NCBI RefSeq assembly: GCF_964340395.1
Contig: NC_135549.1
Coordinates: 31,698,332 to 31,762,331, forward strand
Reading direction: 5' to 3'
From: Glandiceps talaboti
Taxonomy: Eukaryota > Hemichordata > Enteropneusta > Spengelidae
DNA: 64,000 nt
The notes beneath the pieces are model-generated. The model saw only the letters and a program-made list of their open reading frames with translations, ran no database searches and was not told the DNA's origin. Positions 48,840 to 63,000 of this stretch are shown here, piece by piece; positions within the stretch are counted from its first letter, which is position 1, and each line of letters starts with the position of its first letter. The position numbers and the translations under genes are program-made.

Positions 48840-49132
48840 ACTGTCGTGTATATGATGTTATCTTTTATACGTACCTTCACCTAGTTACAGAGATGTCACT
48901 CGAAACATCGATGGTTCTACTAGTTTTGAGAGACTGTGTTATCTACAATTTTTGTACCCTGAGTTCGAGACTATCATTAATTGTCCCAACTACGATTCAT
49001 ACATCAGAACACAATTATAGCATGGTACAGCTTTATGGTACATCTCTTAAGCTTCACTTTTGCGTTTTTTTCGCAAATTCAAAACCTCGTCACTATATCC
49101 AGTTATGAAGACCATTTAAACCTTTACGTTTC
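48840..49132. other. Upstream flank of copy 2, homologous to 28490-28730
   Basis: Shares ordered blocks with the flank of copy 1 (TACGTACCTTCACC, TCGAGACTATCATTA, ACATCAGAACACAATTA). It marks the approximate left edge of the duplicated segment. No coding exon. Confidence 0.65.
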
Positions 49133-49133
49133 T

Positions 49134-49181
<48 letters not shown>

Positions 49182-49275
49182 TCATCAACAACAACCACAA
49201 TGTCAGAAATGCAATGTTAACAACAACAACAACAACAACAACAACAACCACAATTCATGTCAGAAATGCAATGTT

Positions 49276-49311
<36 letters not shown>

Positions 49312-49425
49312 AACAGCAACAACAGCATCATCAACAACCACCACAATTCATGTCAGAAATGCAATGTTAACAACAACAACAACAGCAGCAACAACAACCA
49401 CAATTCATGTCAGAAATGCAAAGTT

Positions 49426-49460
<35 letters not shown>

Positions 49461-49542
49461 CCACAATTCTTGTCAGAAATACAATGTTAACAACAACAAC
49501 AACAACAACAACAACCACAATTCCTGTCAGAAATGCAAAGTT

Positions 49543-49583
<41 letters not shown>

Positions 49584-49614
49584 CCACAATTCTTGTCAGA
49601 AATGCAATGTTAAC
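49133..49614. repeat. Composite repeat: (CAA)n blocks separated by a conserved spacer of about 28 bp
   Basis: CAA runs of different length alternate about six times with a spacer containing TGTCAGAAATGCAATGTTAA (variants have AAAG for CAATG). Spacer sequences are much better conserved than run lengths. The block sits between the duplicated upstream flank and the proximal promoter of copy 2, where copy 1 has none. Confidence 0.9.
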
Positions 49615-49721
49615 AATCCTGACATATTGCTTATCTTTACACATAGAGAACACCTGACTTGCACCACATAAATTATATAAATATACTTTCATAAATATAC
49701 AACTTTGTGCAAACTACACAT

Positions 49722-49846
49722 ACACACACACACACATACACACATATATACATATACATGCACACATACATACACACACACATACACACATATATACATA
49801 TACATACACACATACACACATACACACATATATACATATACATACA

Positions 49847-49902
<56 letters not shown>
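49722..49902. repeat. (CA)n/(CATA)n microsatellite
   Basis: Alternating CA and TA dinucleotides ending in a pure (CA)n of about 45 bp. It lies about 150-330 bp upstream of the copy 2 start. Confidence 0.93.
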
Positions 49903-49903
<1 letters not shown>

Positions 49904-49959
49904 TCATTCAAGCATACATACAACCGGCATGAATATTAACACGACATGTAAATTTCAAT

Positions 49960-50051
49960 CACGTGATCACGTGTAGAAGTATCTTAAGCTTATCTATATA
50001 CGGAGTTGGTTGAAGTTTTTTTATGATTGCTTTTCGAATACATCCACCACA
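49960..50051 (+). promoter_or_regulatory. Proximal promoter and 5' UTR of aminopeptidase copy 2
   Basis: Two CACGTG sites (49960-49965 and 49968-49973), the first aligned with the single site of copy 1 and 92 bp before the ATG. A TATCTTAAGCTTATC stretch and a TATATA-like run (about 49995) follow. ATG context CACAATGG has A at -3. Inferred from conservation. Confidence 0.4.
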
Positions 50052-50731
50052 ATGGCGTCTAATCGTGATACTTACAGAGCTGGAGAGCATTGGAGTGAAG
50101 AAGCACTGTATAAGAAGGATGCTAAAGGATGCTTCGTATCCAGGACAACGGCTGTGTTGCTGACGGTCGTGGCCATCGTTATAGTGGTGTTCGTCGCTTT
50201 AGTATTTTATTTTGTTCCGGCGACCGAAGAATGCGACCCGCCATTGGAAATCATAGAGCCTCTTCCCCCACCTATGCCGTCCGATGAACCACCGACAGAG
50301 GATCCAAGGGGACCGTATAACGGGAGACTTCCTGAGACTCTGAAACCTGAACACTACGATATTTGGCTCAAAGTATACTTGGATGATGTTGATGGTGATA
50401 AAAAGTTCACTTACGATGGCGAAGTTAATATCATATTAAAGTGTTATGAATCCACTGACAGCATAACGTTACATTTCCTTGACCTTGACATTGACTATGA
50501 TTCCATACAAGTTTCTTTACTTGATCTTACTGGGGAGAGTGTTCAAAGCACTATAGGTATTAAGGACTGGTATACTGAGGAAGTGTACGACTTCTTGGTT
50601 TTAGTACTAGAAGAGAGTTTGCAGGAAGGGGACTTGTACTCGGTGAGGATGAGTTACAATGCTGTACTCAATGACACACCGTTTTATTTTGGTTTCTATC
50701 GTAGCAGTTACCAAATCGGCACCGAAACAAG
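50052..50731 (+). CDS. Aminopeptidase copy 2, exon 1
   Basis: Start MASNRDTYRAGEHWSEE, then membrane anchor and stalk. 680 bp, phase 2 at GTAAAT. One codon longer than copy 1 near NDTPFYFGF. Confidence 0.92.
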
Positions 50732-52660
50732 GTAAATTATGTAAAGTTTTACAACACTTTTCATAAGTAAGTGAAAATCAGATCACATAATTTATTGAGT
50801 GCAATTACGTATTTCCCAGATAATAGCGTGTGGCCTATGTATAATACGAGATCTAACTATTTTGTGGTTGTTTTTACAATCAATATTTCATTGACTGAAT
50901 TTGATGTTTTACCCATCGGTCACGTGTGTATGGAGAAAAATATATGTTGTGGGCTGGTTGTCTAAAATAAATATGGAACAGGATCACGATTAGAGAAGAG
51001 TTACTGTAGTGTATATATCCATTGTTTTTCACTTCAACATGAAGGTCGATTAGTATTTCTCATATTATGCCTTTAGGTGAGTGAAGAAAGTGTTATCGGA
51101 ATGAACGAAGGTGAATTTCTTAGATTGAATCTTACACAGCGTTAATGTTCTGTTTTCCAAGTTTACAATCAAATGTTAACAAGCAAGGTTAATTTTAACT
51201 TACAGGGGCTATGGCTGGTGTAGTTATCTGGTAAATAAAAAAATGTGTGCTTCCGATAACCCGACCGACCCTAATTTTAGCCACCGACCTTAAATAATTT
51301 TAAACATTTAAAACAAAATGATAAGAAATTCTTTGTCTTCTTGGCCTTCATACATGTCTGTTTTCTTTCCCCAGTGATGTCTATACATATTTCATCAAAC
51401 TATCACAGAAGGGGGTATACTGACGAAGCAATATTTTTCAACAAATGAATACAATCGAAAAGATAAAATAAAATAAAATCCCGACCTACCTACCCTATCA
51501 TCTGAGGCCATGTTATCGAAAACACAAATTTTTTCCTCCTTATCGTTCTGTCAGTGGTGTTGCTTCGCCTTTTTTTTTTATAAATTGGAGTGTTATCTCG
51601 TCGTACTGACCTCGCATTCTGGTATTGATTTGAGATACCTATCACCATGGCAAACATTGCATCATCACAACTTGTAGTGAATAACCCCATTTGATATGAA
51701 GAGAAGATGTACACCACTGATTAAGGTTTACAGTGGAATGTCGTGTAATTCTCCAGCGCAAATTTGATTTCCATTAGTAATTAGGTACTGGGTTGAAATC
51801 GTTCCGGAAATCAGAAAAAGGTGACAGACAAAGTATTAAATTAGGTTATATTAGAGTAAACTCAAGGGATTACAAAGACTTGACATATTAAAGCTGTAAT
51901 CTAATCTGTAAAGATATGTGACAAACTGACAACACGACTATGCATTCTCTTCTATTCTATCCAGTGATATGATAGCAAATCTTGGCGAGACAGAAATATG
52001 TAAGATATTAAGATAATGTAATTTTCAGCATTATATGCTTATGTCCTATAAGCCATGTTTATAAAGTTGTACCTAAATACATGTATATGATGTGACCCCC
52101 GTGTACAGTACTATACTACTGTATGACTACATGTGATAGTATAGATCTGTACTACTGATTGCAAATGAGACACATCGATGTCAGATGGGCAGAATATCGA
52201 GCAACACCACATGACATTTGACCTCGTCACTGCGAAGAAAAGTACGGACTGCCATAATTATGAATGTTACTTTTATTTGTTAGTTGGTCGAACGTAAACG
52301 TAGATTGCTTAAACATTGTGCATCGAAACCCCCTACCCCCATCTTGACCCCTTCCCCATCTTGACCCCTATTCCCCTCACCGTGACTCCATCCTTCTTAG
52401 CTACAGGGTGTTTGTTTTAATCAACCTTTAATATATAATGTTTTAATGTTTCATATCAGTTAAAGAGATGAATTTGACATCTATTGATAGATATGAATCA
52501 ATTGATATAGTTTCAGACTATATATAATTGTGTTGAGGCAAAAAATTATTAAACATTTATTTTATTTACTAGACTAACGTTTTTTTATTTATTTTTTTAA
52601 TAACCACTTTCAAAACAATAACGAATGTACCATCACCAATTTTGTATATTGTGTGTACAC

Positions 52661-52691
<31 letters not shown>

Positions 52692-52751
52692 TATCGTGGC
52701 AATAAACTTGTGTATTGTCGTCACACCGCTACAACAACAACAACAACAACA

Positions 52752-52784
<33 letters not shown>

Positions 52785-55087
52785 TAACATAACATCAACC
52801 TAGTAGATAATATGACAGAATCCCAATGGGCATACTCGGGGTATTTGCACAAGTGTTTGCGGTGTTCTTTGCGGCCACACTTTAACAAGAATTAGTAAGT
52901 GAAAGTGTAGTAGAAAACATTGCTACCCTCGGTCCCCACAAAAAAATATATAGCTACCCACTCTGTGCTCTAACGACATTCCGTTATGACAAATGTTTAT
53001 CCGAACAACAAAATTCCATAAATAACCATATTTGCGATCAAACTATTAGGTGTACAAGGAACGGTCGATCGCTCATTCATTCATTCATTCATTCATTCAT
53101 TCATTCATTCATTCATTCATTCATTCATTCATTCATTCATTCATTCACAACTATTTACATTTATTAATATATTATTATTATTATTTTATTATAGTATATT
53201 CAAGTATGACTTTGGTATATGTACAGGACTACATGAATAATATACACATTTTATTGTGTAGGTGGATTGCTGGAGCAGTATTTGAACCTAATGGGGCGAG
53301 GATGACCTTCCCTTGTCTTGACGAACCAAACCTCAAGGCCACCTTTGACATCATCATGGTACATAGACCAAACAGACGAGCTCTTGCTAATATGAATGAA
53401 ATCGCCTTTGAGAGTGACGGAGAATGGAATACTACATACTTTAATACAAGTGTAATCATGTCCACCTATCTCATTTCATTTTCGTTAACCGACTTCCCAA
53501 GTCTTGAGATGACCACACCAAATAATATACTGGTAAGGCATTTATCAAACACTTTGAGCACAGATTGGAAATGACATAAATAAAAACCAACATTATTATT
53601 ATAATTATTAACAGTTACACCAAATAATATATTAATATGACGTTGATTTCTCAGGACAATATTTTATATCAAAAAGAAACACGTTAACTATTCAATCAAA
53701 TAAGCCAATACAAACCAATTATACAAACAAGTCACCCAATCAAATGTGACCATTGATCACTATCACACGCTTTCAGATATAGTAAGAACTCTAAAAAAAA
53801 CCTATTAATTGCGTCAAATTAAATTAAAAACTACTGAAAAGCAAGAAGTGGACAACAGTTCGATGTATAACGATATAGTTTCACTTCATTTCACTTTCAA
53901 TTTTGTAATCACAATTCCTTTTGTTAATTTTATCAACATCATCCCCGTCGCCGTTACCATGGCGGTTGTTATCAACGTCATTATCATCGTTGTTACCATG
54001 GTGAACGTCATCAAACTAGTTTCGTGTCTGGGCCCAGGAAGACTATCTGTATGCTGCCAACTATTCACTCTATATCGGAGTCGCTTTACTGACATACTTT
54101 GAAGACTACTACCAAGTACCATACTCCATTCCAAAGATGGGTGAGTACAACTAATAAAAACATTTTGTCTTGTAGCTAATGTCTTGAAACCGACGTCTTG
54201 AAGTGAACCTGGAGGTATGCTTGATAACAACTAACCTTAAATACCCAGCAAGCAAACTCCTGGTTTATGTTTTCCTATAGCCTGCCCCTCCCCGTCAGTT
54301 AGTGACCAAAGTGTCTTGGTTTATTTTTCCTATAGCCCGCCCCTCCCCGTCAGTTAATGACCAAAGTGTTTTGGTTTATGTTTTCCTATTGCCCGCCCCT
54401 CCCCGTCAGTTAATGACCAAAGAGTCTTGGTTTATTTTTCTCTAGCCTGTCCGTTCCCGTCATTTATTAATTATACTTTGTGATCCCTGACTTGAAGTGC
54501 AATCAAAGTTATCAATGTAAACCTTGCTGCAGTTCCTTCAATGCCAATAAATAATTGATTTTTTGAACGAATGTGTGAATGGCGGAATGTAACCAAATTA
54601 ATTGTAAATGTTACATTCTGAACATACATATTATGTACCGTGTTCAAGTTTCAGTTCTTTATTGTTCCAGATATGTTAGCATTTCCTGATTTTCTTTCTG
54701 GTGCTCTGGAATGTTGGGGCCATATTTTGTACCAAGATACATCTATGTTGTATGACCCGGATGTTCACCCTCCTACTACTCAAAAGCGAGTGGCTGAGAT
54801 AGTTGCACATGAAATCATACATATGGTAAGATCATGTAGGAACAGAAATATAGTTTTTCCTCTTTTGTCCGGTCAATTACATATATGTTTGCATAGAATA
54901 GACTTGTTTCGTAAATTAGTTTTCAAAGATATTAATCATCGTCGTCATATTTAGGCTCAGATTTTTAAAATAAATGTTGTACCAGAATCGAAAAGAATTT
55001 TAACACATTGATTGTCAAGTCCATAAAAGTTCACTTACTCAAACTGCCCTGTACTGAAAATTTTGCATAGCAGCAAATTAAGTCCAA

Positions 55088-55167
<80 letters not shown>

Positions 55168-55199
55168 CGTATCTGCCTGTCTGTCTCCCTGTTTGTTTC

Positions 55200-55244
<45 letters not shown>

Positions 55245-55809
55245 TATCTATGCCAGATAACAGGATGTTTTCATGGGAGTTAAATTCAAAAAATTGGGCC
55301 CAGGATATGTTGAAATTATTTACAGAAATTGGTATACAAGGAATTTTTCATAATATGGAGCCATGTAATATTTCATTTGTCAAAGAAAAACTGAGAATCT
55401 TTCATGGTAATAATTGGGAAATTAATGTGAAAGAAAAGCCTAAGTTAAAAACATATGTTACTTTCAAAAAACATTATGGTCTGGAAAATTACTTAACGTA
55501 TAATTTGTCACGTGGTAACCGATCACTTTTAGCTCAGTTCAGACTAGGTATTCTTCCTTTAAAAATTGAAACTGGTAGATTTTCTAATTTAGACCGGGAT
55601 GAAAGAATTTGTGATTTCTGCAAAGACGCAGTTCAAGATGAGATACATTTCCTTTTTCACTGTGGAATTTATCGTGAATTTCGAGAGTTTCCTGTTATCA
55701 AAAGCTAGGGAAATATCTCCTTACTTTGACACATGAGACGTTGTCGAAAACCTTAATGACAACCATGCCATTTGACCTAGCAAAAATAAACAACACAACA
55801 CAACACAAC

Positions 55810-55896
<87 letters not shown>

Positions 55897-56703
55897 TATG
55901 TGTGTGTGTGTGTGTGTGTGTGCGTATGTATGTATGTATGTATGTATGTATGTATGTATGTATGTATGTATGTATCTGGTTATTTATCCCAATTGTTATT
56001 TTTGTAGTGGTTTGGTAATAAACTGTCTCCTGATTGGTGGGACCATCTGTGGCTAAATGAAGGATTTGCCACCTATGTGCCGTATATGGGTGTTCACAGA
56101 TTTCATCCAGAATGGAAAATTGTAAGTTAGTTACCGATACATTTTTATGTACGTAATGTTGGAGCTAAAGATGTTTTGATTGTTTTCTTCTAATTTGCCT
56201 CATTTTTGCAGTCTTTTAATTTCCTCCTTCGAATTCCTTTCCCCTAATTCCTTCCTCCCCATTTGATTTTTCTCTACAATTATATTCTGCTTCCCTTTAC
56301 AGTGGGACCAGTTTATGACAGGTGATATGGCATCTGCTTTATCTGCGGATTCTACATCATCGCGATCTAAACCACTTGTGAGAAGTACTGGATGGATGGA
56401 TGAAGTATTCTCTATGTTTGATACTATATCGTATAGCAAGGTAAATGTAATTTAGGACCTTGCTTTCAACTACTAGTACTAGTATTACATGTGTTATCAC
56501 TAAAACATTGTGTAGGAATATATATTATCTTTTCTCTAGGGTAATTTCATTTCAAACATTTGCATTCCGCTCAATCGATCGATCGATACAAAGTGAAAGA
56601 CACACGGACTGATAGACAGTACAGATAGACGAACACACTAAATCGTGACAAATGCCGTAAACAGACAAAATGCATGTTTTTTTTTCAAATATATATTCAC
56701 ACA

Positions 56704-56751
<48 letters not shown>

Positions 56752-56757
56752 TCTGTG

Positions 56758-56788
<31 letters not shown>

Positions 56789-59700
56789 ATGCGTGCTCGT
56801 GTAATCATTGGTTTCTATTCTCTCCGTACACAGGGAGCATCCATCTTGCGAACTTTAAACACCTTTTTACGTAATGAAACCATCTATGAAGGTTTACAAT
56901 TCTATCTCAATGACAATCTTTATGACAGTGTTGTCACTGATGATCTATGGGCAAGTCTTCAAAAGGTAAATAAATACATTTTCAATTTATGATTACAGAT
57001 TTAACTTATAACGTTTGCATAAGCTGAGTCTGTTGTTATTGTTGTTGGTTGAGGACTCGGAAATGATATTTTGCAGCTTATTGAAAGACACCTGTAGTAT
57101 TGTACATAGTTACTGAAATATACTATAACCATCACTTGATATTAGAAGGCATCTGTAGTATTGTACATAGGTACTGAAATATACTATAACCATCACTTGA
57201 TATTAGAAGGTATCTGTAGTATTGTACATAGTTACTGAAATATACTATAACCATCACTTGATATTAGAAGGCATCTGTAGTATTGTACATAGGTACTGAA
57301 ATATACTATAACCATCACTTGATATTAGAAGGTATCTGTAGTATTGTACATAGTTACTGAAATATACTATAACCATCACTTGATATTAGAAGGCATCTGT
57401 AGTATTGTACATAGGTACTGAAATATACTATAACCATCACTTGATATTAGAAGGTATCTGTAGTATTGTACATAGTTACTGAAATATACTATAACCATCA
57501 CTTGATATTAGAAGGCATCTGTAGTATTGTACATAGTTACTGAAATATACTATAACCATCACTTGATATTAGAAGGCACCTGTAGTATTGTACATAGTTA
57601 CTGAAATATACTATAACCATCACTTGATATTAGAATGCATCTGTAGTATTGTACATAGTTACTGAAATATAATATAACTATCACTTGATATTAGAAGGCA
57701 TCTGTAGTATTGTACATAGTTACTGAAATATACTATAACTATCACTTGATATTAGAAGGCATCTGTAGTATTGTACATAGTTACTGAAATATACTATAAC
57801 CATCACTTGATATTAGAAGGCATCTGTAGTATTGTACATAGTTACTGAAATATACTATAACCATCACTTGATATTAGAAGGCATCTGTAGTATTGTACAT
57901 AGTTACTGAAATATACTATAACCATCACTTGATATTAGAAGACATCTGTAGTATTGTACATAGTTACTGAAATATAATATAACTATCACTTGATATTAGA
58001 AGGCATCTGTAGTATTGTACATAGTTACTGAAATATAATATAACTGTCACTTGATATTAGAAGGCATCTGTAGTATTGTACATAGTTACTGAAATATACT
58101 ATAACCATTACTTGATATTAGAAGGCATCTGTAGTATTGTACATAGTTACTGAAATATACTATAACCATCACTTGATATTAGAAGGCATCTGTAGTATTG
58201 TACATAGGTACTGAAATATACTATAACCATCACTTGATATTAGAAGGCATCTGTAGTATTGTACATAGTTACTGAAATATACTATAACCATCACTTGATA
58301 TTAGAAGGCATCTGTAGTATTGTACATAGTTACTGAAATATAATATAACCATCACTTGATATTAGAAGGCATCTGTAGTATTGTACATAGTTACTGAAAT
58401 ATACTATAACCATCACTTGATATTAGAAGGCATCTGTAGTATTGTACATAGTTACTGAAATATACTATAACCATCACTTGATATTAGAAGACATCTGTAG
58501 TATTGTACATAGTTACTGAAATATACTATAACCATCACTTGATATTAGAAGGCATCTGTAGTATTGTACATAGTTACTGAAATATAATATAACCATCACT
58601 TGATATATTTGAGTAAAATAATTACAAATCTAGCTGATTTTGAATTTAAGAATTACGTACCTATGTTGTCGTTGCTTTGATTATGTAACAGATGCAACAA
58701 TGCCGTAAGTTAAGAAAACTTGGATAACACGAACATGATTTTTTTCTTGAAAATTCAACCAATCTAACGAAAGAGATATCACAATGAATGTAGCCTGTAA
58801 CTGAGTATTTTAGTTATTTTGTTTCTTTTTGTTGCATTTTTTTACGTCACTAGGCAGACGATAACGATAAAGGAAATGACGTAAAAACAATTATGGACAC
58901 GTGGTCTCTACAAGCCGGCCATCCGTTAGTAACTGTTACCCGTACTGGTACAGACAAAGTCGTCATTACCCAAACTCATTACCTACTCGACCCTAACGAC
59001 GAGCCGTCTGAGGAGTATGCTACATTTGGGTAAGTTTACTGTGACACGTACGTCTGAGGAGTATGCTACATTTGGGTAAGTTTACTGTGATGTCATATAA
59101 GCTTACAGCTGCCATTTTGTACATGGTAGTCAATCAGTAACAAAAATTACTAATTATACATTAACTTTGAACTTATCAATTATGAAGACATACCTTCATG
59201 GGATTAGAATAAAAAAATATACAATTATTATATTCTAATAATTTCTGACAAATGCAAACATATAACAATATTTATATTGGAGAGAATCTATCTTATCTCA
59301 CTTTCAGCATTTTGTATTCAAATCAAAACAAATGTCAAATTCTATTTTGAAATCGTAACTTTTATTGTTGTGTTAATGTTTTAGGTATGAATGGTATGTA
59401 CCACTAACATACACATATCAAAGTCGAAATCAAATTTATCAACCCCTTGAAGCTTGGTTGACACCAGGAGAAAGTGAAAGTAAGCCAATTTTATCTTGAA
59501 ATGGGTTGGATAATAATATTAAAGATACCGAAAAAATTATGTTATAGTTAAATAACAGATTAATTATATTGTGTATTTGATATTGCATGCTGTGCTGTAC
59601 TATGAACTTGATATGTTATTGTACAGCCAAGACCGCCAATGTCTGCGAACACAAACTACGTTAACCGAGTACCTGTATATTGGTTATATCATAGAGGCTC

Positions 59701-60000
59701 CTCTCCAAGATCTCTTTATATTATCAAATATTATAACTTTTCCATAAGATGGTAAATTCTAAAAGTGCTTTAGTAAATATCTCTCAATTTATTATTAAGT
59801 GGACATGACAAATAGAAACCTGAAATCCACCTCAATGCAGTCGGGGTTAAAAACAATAACATCTTATTGATTCCGTTCTGAATGTATGGAATGTCATTGA
59901 GTAGAAACCCTTAAAAGTAAGAACTAAATATGTATGAAGTACTGTACTTGGAAATTGGTTTATTAAACCAAAACTACTACTTTGTTAAACTGTTTTACTT

Positions 60001-60044
<44 letters not shown>

Positions 60045-63000
60045 CTTGATTTGATATTTAATAAGCCTAGTTCTGATTAGGATAGAAAAACGGCTGTCTG
60101 GCAGATAGAGTTATAGTACATGTTTGTCCAGAAGAAAAGACAGATCCTATGTAATCCATTTTACTCTACTGATAAGATAACACAAATTGTGATATTAAAC
60201 ATACACCTGGCATTGGAGCAATTTCAATCATTTCTTATTATTAGTCGAGTACATCACTTTTGACGTTGGCAATCTCAGCTACTCACACAAGCGCCACCAA
60301 CGATTAAATAATATAATCTATCGTTTTGTGCCGTTTTCACATGGAACAATTCACCAAGTTTTGATTTTGCTCTATCGACAAAGGCTTTAACAGGGACAAC
60401 CATTCCCAACTGCAAGTTGTACACGATACATAGTTACCAATATGTGAAACATGACATAACATTGAAATCGTTCTTATTTTATTTTCTGCATAGCGGAAAT
60501 AATTTTGGAAGATATTTCAGAGGACGACTGGATTTTATTTAATATTGATCAGCGAGGTTTCTTTCGCACGAACTATGATACTTCAAATTTGGAAAGGCTT
60601 CGGGAGCAATTGAAGAGCGACCACAAGGTTTTTTTTTTTTAATTTCATTATCATTCTTATTAAAGTTGTTGTTTGCTCGATACACTTAAAAAACAAAAAG
60701 TCCTGTCAGGTTTGTTTGTGTTTTTAGTACACTTGATGCAGAATTGATTATCGTTTGGCGTCATAAAATAGTACCCCCTATAACTTCAATTTTGAACCCT
60801 TGTAAGGAATCGCAACTGCATGCACTTTATAGTGTTCAGCCATTTTGGGGTATTTCCTGTAAAGGTTTATGGGAAAACATTTAGTGATGACGTCATTTTT
60901 AACACGTGTACATTTATCATGCATTGTTGTAGTTGTCAATACAAAGAAATCGGGTAAATTTAATTGTAATTTAAGAAAGAAATTGTGAATTGATTTTCTA
61001 GCCATCTATGCAACGAAGTCTATCTACAGAAAGTTTGTGCATTTAGTCATTTTGTACAGTACTGTATCAGAGTTTTGTAACATTTTATTCACACAGGTGT
61101 TTCCAAGTCAAACCAGGTCGTCACTGCTAGACGATGCACTGACTATATCACAAACAGGATACATAGATCACGTGTACGGATTGAAATTAACAGAATATAT
61201 GGATACAGAGGAGGAATATCCCCCATGGGAATTGGTTCTACGTGCAATAACTTTTACACATCAAAAGTTGTTGAGGACGTCGGAGTTCGGCATGTTTCAG
61301 GTGTTGTATCTTGAGTTTTTAAAATTATTTGATTATCTAAATTATTTAATGGTAAGGGCCTTTGTATTTCGGTTGTACCCCACTGATGTACGATTATCAA
61401 TATTGTGTTTTGCAATGCCAAGACCGCTTCGTTAGAGGGCGTATGTATGCTACGAATAAACAATTGACACAGTCATAATCCAACTATTAAATTTTCAGAA
61501 AGTAAACTTTTGGGGAATTCAAAATGTACGTTAAGACGGAAACTCTTTTCTACATCTTCAAAAGAGAAAGTATTCATAAATGCAAGACTTTCATCTAGCG
61601 ACTCGTAGTGACAAGTTCCCCTTAGGTCACGTGCACTACAATAAGATATGTGTATCTCGCCCGACGAAGGTATAATAAAATTGTTGAGGTTTACGGCTAT
61701 CTTTTCATAAGTGATATTCATAATAGTTTCGATGTAAGGGAGGCGATAAACGAAATACTATCTATAGTCTTCAGTCATATTGATGAAACATCGTTTATGG
61801 AACTGTGGTCTCAGCAAATATGTATGATTTACATAGTAACGCCTCTTTGTTTACATTTTGTTGTTGCTATGTATGCGCTCCATTTTGGATGTGATGAACA
61901 AATAGTGTTCACAAATTGAAGTTATTATTCATTTATAGAAGTTCGTCTATGATTTACATCCTGACGAAATATTATTCTTGCGTTTTATAATAAATATTTA
62001 AATTCATTCACTAGAACTGATATAATACATTTTATTCAGTACGCTGTCTTTACTAGATTCTGAAAATGAAAAGAAATAATAATATCTGTGAAGATTTGTT
62101 TCTCATTTAATTTATTTTTATTCGGAATTTTATGACAGCAAATGTTTCAATCGTGAGTCAAATTATGGCAAGAAAACAATTAAGCACAACATAACGTTTA
62201 TCCTATAAGGTTGCAAGTTACATTTACGTTAGTGTGTAATCGTAATGAAGTCCTTGAACGAGGACGTACTGAGATCGACAAACAGTGGGATATTTCACTA
62301 CTTATTCAATCGTTTTGATACATATCTGATTAAATGAATAAAGATAAGATAAATTTTAGGGTATGATATACTTTGATTTAAAATTTGAATTTAATGTTAA
62401 CCTAATCAATGAAATACTTCTGTCAATTCATTCTCTGTACATCTACAGTTATATTGGAAGTACCAGATTTCACCATTATACGAAAACCTTGGCTGGGACA
62501 TCAATCAAGGAGGTTTACTAGACTAGTAAGTTTTAATTATCAAACTAGAGACAAAATAATCCATAGATTGAGTGGAGCCAAGAAAACGAGTTACTTAATT
62601 TATCAAAGAGATACAATTTTCGATGAAGTTGATGCAAACTTTAATTTTAATGCATATGCCGGTTTCTGTTAAGCAAAAAAAATGTTTGTTTCCGATGACA
62701 TGACTTCAGAAAATGGGTAGGTAGGGCGGAATTTTATTTTATTTGAAGTCAATTAAAAAAAAAACACGCCTTAAATTACTTCGTCTCAAAGATAAAACAT
62801 CTTCACCATCTTCTCTTTTTCTCATTCTTTCCAAGTTACCAACGGATCAATGCAATAGAAACTTCCTGTCGTTATGGTAACGAAGACTGCATAAACAGTG
62901 CATTGAATTTATATCGAGAGTGGATGCAAGATCCTGGTATCAATCCGTAAGGAAAAATATCATGTTAGTCTGACACATTTGTAGCCTCAAACGAGATTAC

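Larger units (their letters stand above)
50732..53261 (+). other. Intron 1 of copy 2
   Basis: 2.5 kb. It contains a TIR-bounded repeat (51236-51534), (AC)n (52656-52691), CAA/CGA runs (52731-52786), (ATTC)n (53071-53148) and a short (ATT)n. No coding signal. Confidence 0.6.
54826..56007 (+). other. Intron 4 of copy 2, with a LINE fragment
   Basis: 1.18 kb. In order: (CTGT)n (55088-55167), (ATA)n (55201-55244), a LINE 3' fragment (55247-55790) and a compound microsatellite (55791-55975). Confidence 0.75.

Noticed and set aside
57083-58608. Possible CRISPR or tRNA/5S-type gene cluster
   Set aside because: Head-to-tail 61-bp units with no spacers, no tRNA-like or polymerase III box pattern, and an intronic location.
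61473-61919. Overlapping open frames in intron 11 of copy 2
   Set aside because: No domain recognised and both strands open. An unidentified repeat insertion is more likely than a nested gene.
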